Part shown: in pieces, positions 58,137 through 64,000 of the stretch
Numbering within the stretch: position 1 is the stretch's first letter
Layout: every line of letters begins with the position of its first letter
Assembly: GCF_002575655.3 (NCBI RefSeq)
Contig: NC_053035.3
Span: 373,403,792-373,467,791, forward strand
DNA length: 64,000 nt
Direction: 5' to 3'
Origin: Aegilops tauschii subsp. strangulata
Lineage: Eukaryota; Streptophyta; Magnoliopsida; Poales; Poaceae
Translations under genes and position numbers: made by a program
The notes under the pieces: model-generated
Seen by the model: only the letters and a program-made list of their open reading frames with translations
Told to the model about the DNA's origin: nothing
Databases searched by the model: none

Positions 58137-59826
58137 TAAAGGAAATATACCCTAGAGGCAATAATAAAGTTATTATTTATTTCCTTATATCATGATAAAT
58201 GTTTATTATTCATGCTAGAATTGTATTAACCGGAAACATAATACATGTGTGAATACATAGACAAACAGAGTGTCACTAGTATGCCTCTTCTTGACCAGCT
58301 CGTTGATCAAAGATGGTTATGTTTCCTAGCCATAGACATGAGTTGTCATTTGATTAACGGGATCACATCATTAGGAGAATGATATGATTGACTTGACCCA
58401 TTCCGTTAGCTTAGCACTCGATCGTTTAGTATGTTGATGTTGCTTTCTTCATGACTTATACATGTTCCTATGACTATGAGATTATGCAACTCCCGTTTAC
58501 CGGAGGAACACTTTGTGTGCTACCAAACGTCACAACGTAACTGGGTGATTATAAAGGTGCTCTACAGGTGTCTCCGAAGGTACTTGCTAGGTTGGCGTAT
58601 TTCGAGATTAGGATTTGTCACTCCGATTATTGTATAGCATTGCAACTAATGAGTTAGTTGCGGGATGATGTATTACGGAACGAGTAAAGAGACTTGCCGG
58701 TAACGAGATTGAACTAGGTATTGAGATACCGACGATCGAATCTCGGGCAAGTAACATACCGATGACAAAGGGAGCAACGTATGTTGTTATGCGGTCTGAC
58801 CGATAAAGATCTTCGTAGAATATGTGGGAGCCAATATGAGCATCCAGGTTCCGCTATTGGTTATTGACCGGAGACGTGTCTCGGTCATGTCTACATAGTT
58901 CTCGAACCCGTAGGGTCCGCACGCTTAACGTTTCGCTGACAGTTATATTATGAGTTTATATGTTTTGATGTACTGAAGGTTGTTCGGAGTCCCGGATGTG
59001 ATCACGGACGTGACGAGGAGTCTCGAAATGGTCGAGACATGAAGATTGATATATTGGAAGCCTATATTTGGATATCGGAAGTGTTCCGGGTGAAATCGGG
59101 ATTTTACCGGAGTACCGGAGGGGTTACCGGAACCCCCCGGGGGTTAATGGGCCATAGTAGGCCTTAGTGGAGAAGAGGAGAGGCGGCCAGGGCAGGGCCG
59201 CGGGCCCCTCCCCCCTAGTCCGAATAGGACAAGGAGAGGGGGGCGACGCCCCCCCTTTCCTTCTCCTCCTCCACCTCTTTCCCCCCTTCTCCTATTCCAA
59301 CAAGGAAGGGAGGGAGTCCTACTCCCGGTGGGAGTAGGACTCCTCCTGGCGCGCCTCCTCCTTGGCCGGCCGCACCTCCCCCCTTGCTCCTTTATATACG
59401 GGGGCAGGGGGGCACCCCAAAGACACAACAATTGATCGTTTGATCTTCTAGCCGTGTGCGGTGCCCCCCTCCACCATAGTCCACCTCGATAATACTGTAG
59501 CGGTGCTTAGGCGAAGCCTTGCGTCGGTAGAACATCATCATCGTCACCACGCCGTCGTGCTGACGAAACTCTCCCTCAACACTCGGCGGGATCGGAGTTC
59601 GAGGGACGTCATCGGGCTGAACGTGTGCTGAACTCGGAGGTGCCGTGCGTTCGGTACTTGATCGGTCGGATCGTGAAGATGTACGACTACATCAACCGAG
59701 TTGTGCTAACGCTTCCGCTTTCGGTCTACGAGGGTACGTAGACAACACTCCCCCTCTCGTTGCTATGCATCACCATGATCTTGCGTGTGCGTAGGAATTT
59801 TTTTAAAATTACTACGTTCCCCAACA
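58137..59826 (+). repeat. Solo Angela LTR
   Basis: A single 1690-bp plus-oriented LTR from TAAAGGAAATATACCC (TG mutated to TA) to 'ccccaaca'. It is flanked by a perfect duplication ATGGC (58132-58136 and 59827-59831), so it is a true solo LTR left by recombination between two LTRs. It carries an internal deletion of about 60 bp near 58625-58640, the palindrome at 59313-59345 and a TATA region TTTATATA at 59391-59398. It interrupts the last codons of the Athila ORF1-like gene (M-G-P-D-G / Y-F-E-W). Confidence 0.95.
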
Positions 59827-59846
59827 ATGGCTACTTCGAGTGGTGA

Positions 59847-59995
59847 TTACCAAGCTAGGCCAAAATCCTAAGCTTGGGGGAGTATGTGTTTCCACCGACA
59901 TTATATTCATGCTCATACATTTTATCCCATTTGTCAGTGTTCACACTTTTTCATTGTATCATCCATTTTAGATTTGTTTTTCTCGCTTTCTTCTT
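59847..59995 (+). other. Athila polypurine-like tract and 3' tail
   Basis: After the ORF stop, 'cctaagcttgggggagtatg' (59867-59886) resembles the A/G-rich tract with an AAGCTTGGGG core also used by the other gypsy elements here. The tail is T-rich and then changes abruptly near 59996 into unrelated, more GC-balanced sequence. Confidence 0.55.
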
Positions 59996-60200
59996 GCGTG
60001 CCAGCGATACGACAACGACCTCACGATGCGTGGTTGAATGATGTACATGTCGTAGAGCGCAATGTGCTTTCGTGCGTGAAATTTTTCATGCACTTGCTCC
60101 CAGAAGGGCTCCCCTTTGCTCCCGCCTACAAAATCTGCGGATACGTCCAGCGCGCATCGCATAACAATTCATCCTCCATGGTCGAATAGCTCACCATCCT
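59996..60200 (-). pseudogene. Myb/SANT (trihelix-like) domain fragment, Harbinger ORF1-like
   Basis: One minus-strand frame reads M-E-D-E-L-L-C-D-A near 60150-60180. After a frame change comes K-G-E-P-F-W-E-Q-V-H-E-K-F-H near 60080-60120, and S-L-S-Y-R-W-H-A near 60000-60020. This matches the layout of the Myb/SANT-like domain in grass proteins linked to PIF/Harbinger elements. It is truncated at the Athila junction and has an internal frameshift. Family call is by remembered motif pattern; not searched. Confidence 0.5.
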
Positions 60201-61026
60201 TCGTACTCTAAAAAACGACATAGCATTTGAAAATAAGCTCAATGGAATTTGACCGAACACCTGATGAGCGTGGTGTCCGCCATGGAGGTCGTCGACAGGG
60301 GACGGAGTGTACCTGAGTACAAACGGCTCCAGGGTGGAAAGCTTCGTCGGAACAACGAGCGGGCGCGTCGGTGCTGGTTGCGGACGTCCGGCAATGCCTC
60401 TGTGACGGCTAGAGACAAACAACAACAGCAGTGGAGGTGGAGGGTGCGGATGCAAAGCAAGGGGGAGAAGGGGCGAAGTGGAAGGAAATGTGATCGGGAG
60501 AGGGGATTGGGTGGGCCGGGGGTGTTTGAGTCCTATGTTTCAGGTGTTCGGACTCTCGCAACCCCCCGTCTCCAATTTAAAGAGAAATCACGTCCGAACC
60601 GCCCCGTGGACCGATACTGGCCCGCATTGGATGACTTCCTCGGTCCAAATGGATGCAGGCGGTTTGCAGGTCCGCTTTGAAGATGCCCTAAGGTGAACGG
60701 TTTTCAGTGGGTTCTTGTTGTGGTCTATGGTGTGGTGTAGGTGAATCATTAAAGAAATTTTTAGCTGAATCATTTGTGTAAGTAGACTCAGCCTCTTCTT
60801 GTCAGATGTGCCTTTCATATCAAATGCTGAGATGAGATGAAGATAGGAACACATGCTGCCCATCTGTCTTCATAATCTGGAATTTAAGATATTCACAAAA
60901 GTAGACACCAATCACTTAGTTTAGATGGTGTTGAATGGTATTCGATCTACTCAGACGGCACTTGTTGTATGTCGTCATGATTTTATCCTGAATCGTCTAT
61001 GAGCTACATATATGATAAAAATAATA
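60201..61026. other. Unassigned, partly GC-rich sequence
   Basis: 60250-60690 is GC-rich and may include the upstream part of the minus-strand Myb/SANT remnant. The text 'tgaagatgcccta' near 60675-60690 resembles the end of small grass DNA transposons, but I cannot find the matching start. 60700-61026 shows no feature I can support. Confidence 0.35.
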
Positions 61027-61121
61027 CTCTCTCTAATCCAAAATAGGTGTCACGATTTTAAACTAAGGTTAGTTTAGCCTTAGTTCAAAACTGCGACGCT
61101 TATTATGAATCGGATGAAGTG
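61027..61121. mobile_element. Short degenerate Stowaway-like MITE, 95 bp
   Basis: Starts CTCTCTCTAATCCAAAATAG and ends with the imperfect inverted counterpart (cttattatgaatcggatgaagtg), flanked by TA (61025-61026 and 61122-61123). Central inverted blocks (gattttaaactaagg and ccttagttcaaaac) support a hairpin. Confidence 0.75.
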
Positions 61122-61371
61122 TAATAATAAAACAAACATCAACATGGCATACGATATACTACTATCTTCAACAAGTTTTGAAGATGGAGGGGTTTTTCCT
61201 CGTCTTGTGGGCATGAATAGGTAATTTTGAGCGCTCGTTGCTTGGAAACATACAATGATACAAGCATGGAGTAATAAGCTGGCCCGCGCTGCAGCACTTC
61301 GTGAGTAAACACTTCATACTGATCAACCCACGTATGCGTCGCTGCTCCCTCGAATAAGTATCAGTACGTGT

Positions 61372-61519
61372 AATCCCAATGCTGTTCCTTGCCATGTGAA
61401 CCTTGATTCTTATGATAATTTTGCTGCCATACAGTGCAACTGCGTGCAATCCCAATGCTGTTCCTTGCATGTGAACCTCTATTCTTCTGATAATTTAGTC
61501 ATACAGTGCAACTGCGTGC
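61372..61519. repeat. Two-copy tandem repeat, period about 76 bp
   Basis: 61372-61447 and 61448-61519 both begin aatcccaatgctgttccttg and end acagtgcaactgcgtgc, with small indels between copies. No coding frame is conserved. Confidence 0.88.
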
Positions 61520-62096
61520 CATCAGATGCAATCGCTAAGTTTGGCCCTTCCGTTGTGCGAGAAGACGTGTACTGGTAGCTTGTCGGCTCGGGAAAACTAC
61601 GTGATCAAAGCGACGAATATCACACCACTGTGACACCAGTGTTTGTTTGACCGCTCGACCATGGCTCCATGTCGTTTGCTGCACGTGGTGCTGAGTAGGA
61701 AAGGGCAGCGGTACACGCCGCCACGTCTGGCTCGTGTTGCTGTCTGCTTATGCATGGCCCCGTGATTTTCTGTGCGGCAACCGGTGGTTCTGCCTTTGAA
61801 TGGCAGGTGCAGATTACACGAACCAGGGGCATATTCATGAACAGGGCGGCTCTTGACCGAAGAAAAAAAGCCCACGCTAATTCATTTAAAAATGGTAAGG
61901 AAAAAGGAGAGTAAAAGGTAAGGTATACTCTGGTCTAAACCCAGACCTACCTATATGTTCATCGTAGCCAGTTTTTTTTCTTGTTTGGATGATTGTCAAT
62001 TTTTTATGCAAATACCCACTTTAGTTTATTTTCCTATTCATCACGGGTCAAATCATGGGAAGCAAAACCCTCACCAATATTTTTGCTACCTAAATA
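61520..62096. other. No recognised feature
   Basis: Minus-strand frames of up to 92 codons exist here, but none shows a recognisable motif, and composition does not favour any of them. No terminal repeats are seen. Confidence 0.35.
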
Positions 62097-62135
62097 CTCC
62101 CTCCGTTAGGAAATACTTGTCGTGGTTTTTGTTCA
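62097..62135. mobile_element. One end of a Stowaway-like MITE
   Basis: CTCCCTCCGTTAGGAAATAC follows TA at 62095-62096 and matches the terminal repeat style of Triticeae Stowaway elements. No matching inverted end was found downstream, so this is probably a truncated copy. Confidence 0.5.
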
Positions 62136-62325
62136 AATCAATTATATAAACTATGCATCGGCGATAACCAGAAAAAAAGAGAAATATGCTACAAAATCAT
62201 ACACACAAATTAGAAACATGCGACCATTAGTTTAGTAAACCAAAAGATTGCAACCGTTAGATCCATGTTCATGTCTAAAAAATACCCATCAATGCCAGAA
62301 AAAAATATAGACAGGCCTAATTTAC

Positions 62326-63362
62326 GGGCAAATGCTATTCGGCGCCTTCATCGCCATTTTCTTCAGTTTTTAAACTGCAAAAAATGTGAGCAACATGTGA
62401 ATCAAACAAGCAATGCCGAGTTCAGTGCAACCAACAACAACCACCCGCACAGAACACCAATTGTGATTATATTGATATTTTTTGGTCTTTTCTTCTTCCT
62501 TCTCTCCTTCTCTTTTTCTTTTTATTTTTTATTTTTACCATTTTTCTTTTCAATGTCACTTTTTATTTGTATTTTAGAATTCTTGAAATTTTTCTTAAAA
62601 TTTGATAAATTTTTTGTCAAAATCCATGATGTTATCAAATTCGTGTTTTTATTTCAAAATTGACAAAAAGATCAAATTCGTGAACAATTTTCAAAATCAA
62701 TGAACTTTTTCGAGTGTGGGAATTTGATTTTAAAAAATGATGAACTTTATTTCAAGTTTGTGAACTTTTTCTCAAATTTGATGAACTTTTTTTAAAATTG
62801 GTGAACTTTTTTAAAAATTGATGAACAATTTCAAATTTTAATGAACATTTTTTCAACATCGTTTATCTTTTCCAAAAAATTGAACTTCTTTTTAAATGCC
62901 GGAACTTTTTCCAAATTTGTGAACTTTTCTAAAAAAATTGAACTTTTTCACAATTTCGCGAACTTTTCTCAGGTTCGTGAACTTTTTCAGATTATATATT
63001 TTTTAAATTAGCGATCTTTTCTTACATCGTCACCTGTCAATGGCCACGTCCGTAGCCATTTCCGTCTTTTTTTTAGCAAAAGCAGTCAACTCCGGCTGTG
63101 AACAGTCAATTGCGAGCGAGGCGAGTGTAGCAACCGAAGTGTGCGCGGATATGGGGCGGCCTGCTAAGCTCGCGCGTGAGCACCAGAACCCTTAGCTGAT
63201 GCTAAAGGAGACAATTAGGAGCTCGTTTATTTTGACATCAACGCCCGTATTGAGGGGCAGATCCAAGGTACAAGGTTCTTGACTAAAAGCCCATATAATT
63301 AATGAGATTAAGCCCATGCAGACCGCTACTGTTAGAAAAATCCTATTCGACCTAGCGTTTCC
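62326..63362. mobile_element. Possible degenerate Mutator-like element
   Basis: Left text gggcaaatgctattcggcgcc and the reverse complement of right text (ggaaacgctaggtcgaatagg, 63342-63362) share an imperfect terminal pattern (gg.aaa.gcta..tcg). The interval encloses the T-rich tandem repeat. No convincing 9-bp target duplication is present (62317-62325 versus 63363-63371), so the call is tentative. Confidence 0.3.
62640..62995. repeat. Degenerate tandem repeat with tgaactttttt core
   Basis: About 15 units of 18-24 bp carry the core 'tgaac(a/t)ttttt' followed by 'caaattt(g/t)'. The array is AT-rich and non-coding. It grades at its left end into similar but weaker repeats. Confidence 0.85.
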
Positions 63363-63366
63363 TATT

Positions 63367-64000
63367 TGTAACATCCCAAAATTCTAAATTTTGGAATGTT
63401 ATAATAAACAGATAGATTGGATTGATTGTTTGATTGATTGACTGAAAGTGAGTGGAATTCGAAATCTTTTGAAAGTTAAATGAGAGGGAATAAAAGGACT
63501 TTCCCAAATTTTCATTTTTGCTTTTATGATCTCCATGAATTCAAATTCTTTTCACCACAAAACCCTAGAGAGAAGATGACATGACTTCTTCCATTTATCT
63601 AAATGACAAGGGGTGTTGAAAATATTTGAATTTCATTTGAGAATATTTCCAATTCTAAAACTTTATGCAACTCAATGATTTTCACGAGAGAAGATAAAAT
63701 GACTTCTTCAAAACAAATGAAATATGAGTTGGGAGTTTCAAAGGATTTATTCAAAGTCCCATAGCAATTATTTTTCAATATTGGAGTTATTTGAGTTTTA
63801 TTCAAATTATTTTTCTCCAAAAATAAAATATACAGAAAATAGGGTAACATGATTCCCTACATCAGAAAATTGGAGAGAAATAAATTGAAATCATTTTGGT
63901 ATTTTTAAAATGATTTTTATTGGATTTTATTAAGGCAGCAGCACTGTTTGATTTATTAAAATTTGTGTGGATTTTATCTGACTCTACAAAAATGTTCACG
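63367..64000 (+). repeat. Start of another gypsy LTR, runs off the window
   Basis: Begins TGTAACATCCCAAAATTCTA followed by aattttggaatgttata, the same opening hairpin plan as the LTR at 46924. Further in, 'agagaagat..atgacttctt' blocks (63571-63593 and 63687-63708) correspond to 'gaggagaaaatatgacttctcc' at 47157-47178. Orientation is inferred from these matches. The end, primer site and internal region lie outside the window. Confidence 0.7.

Larger units (their letters stand above)
45120..59846 (+). pseudogene. Athila ORF1-like gene split into four pieces
   Basis: The pieces are 45120-45251, 46448-46923, 57783-58136 and 59832-59846. They read on collinearly once the hAT, gypsy and solo-LTR insertions and one copy of each target duplication are removed. 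Piece 1 is M-I-F-F-R-K-F-A-S-K-K-N-S-K up to H-N-P-F-M. Piece 2 starts D-G-A-G-I-R-Q-E-F-A-Q-F and includes E-F-E-D-F-Y-R-T-L. Piece 3 contains V-F-S-E-D-T-R-D-I-I-P-L and G-G-Y-K-I-M-P-S-D-I-I-A-Y. Piece 4 ends G-Y-F-E-W and a TGA at 59844-59846. One extra T near 46650 shifts the frame, and tandem stops TGA-TAA occur at 46821-46826. The family (ATHILA ORF-1 type) has no well-defined biochemical role that I know of. Confidence 0.78.
34761..59995 (+). mobile_element. Athila-type Ty3/gypsy element, fragmented by four nested insertions
   Basis: Plus-strand coding blocks in order: gag (34761-35768), end of gag plus retropepsin (43313-44352), spacer (44353-45119), Athila ORF1-like second ORF (45120-59846 in four pieces) and a polypurine-like tract with 3' tail (59847-59995). 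Inserted sequences are Angela-3 (35769-43312), hAT (45252-46439), chromodomain gypsy (46924-57777) and a solo Angela LTR (58137-59826). No reverse transcriptase or integrase of its own is seen between the retropepsin and the second ORF, so this may be a non-autonomous derivative. Both LTRs are missing: the left side is cut by the gypsy LTR at 34760, the right by unrelated sequence near 59996. Confidence 0.8.

Noticed and set aside
60126..60455. Minus-strand 109-codon Pro/Leu-rich frame as an intact gene
   Set aside because: Only the short M-E-D-E-L-L-C-D-A end looks protein-like. The rest is low-complexity and the downstream domain is in another frame.
61597..61875. 92-codon minus-strand frame in unassigned sequence
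   Set aside because: No motif or supporting composition, and an overlapping alternative frame of similar length exists.

Overview
The window looks like intergenic heterochromatin of a Triticeae grass, most likely wheat or Aegilops. Evidence: Angela-type Ty1/copia LTRs (about 1.7 kb, TG-to-CA ends read on the coding strand), non-autonomous Ty3/gypsy LTRs beginning TGATACGTCTCC, a chromodomain gypsy element, plant LINE domains and Stowaway MITEs. No intact host gene, rRNA, tRNA or CRISPR array was seen. Family names such as Angela are from memory of the family's LTR ends; no database was searched.

Layout. 1-5255: 5' part of a minus-strand Angela (Angela-1), which abuts a plus-strand LINE. 5256-5982 and 14544-15120: the two halves of that LINE, split by a full-length minus-strand Angela-2 (5983-14538, TSD GGAAG). 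15121-17144: LINE tail, a Stowaway MITE and a decayed Myb/SANT-like (Harbinger ORF1-like) pseudogene. 17145-18312: copia LTR fragment. 18313-19003 plus 25483-25553: unidentified GC-rich sequence split by a complete non-autonomous gypsy element (19004-25477, TSD TGGCC). 25554-26882: remnants of one gypsy and one copia LTR. 26883-34760: a second non-autonomous gypsy element with a degraded CCHC-protein ORF.

34761 to about 59995 is one plus-strand Athila-type gypsy element, badly broken up by four nested insertions: a rearranged Angela-3 (35769-43312), a hAT transposon (45252-46439, TSD CCTTCATG), a complete chromodomain gypsy element (46924-57777, TSD GTAAA) and a solo Angela LTR (58137-59826, TSD ATGGC). 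Removing the last three restores collinearity of its second ORF. 59996-64000 holds a minus-strand Myb/SANT remnant, small MITEs, a tandem duplication, a degenerate T-rich repeat that may belong to a Mutator-like element, and the start of another gypsy LTR.

The youngest-looking unit is the chromodomain gypsy element. Its two LTRs are very similar, its 1462-codon gag-pol frame is broken by a single TAG inside the integrase core, and it carries an extra 240-residue ORF before gag that I do not recognise. Nearly everything else is mobile-element wreckage, and the interest lies in rearrangement junctions and in the uncharacterised proteins of the non-autonomous elements.
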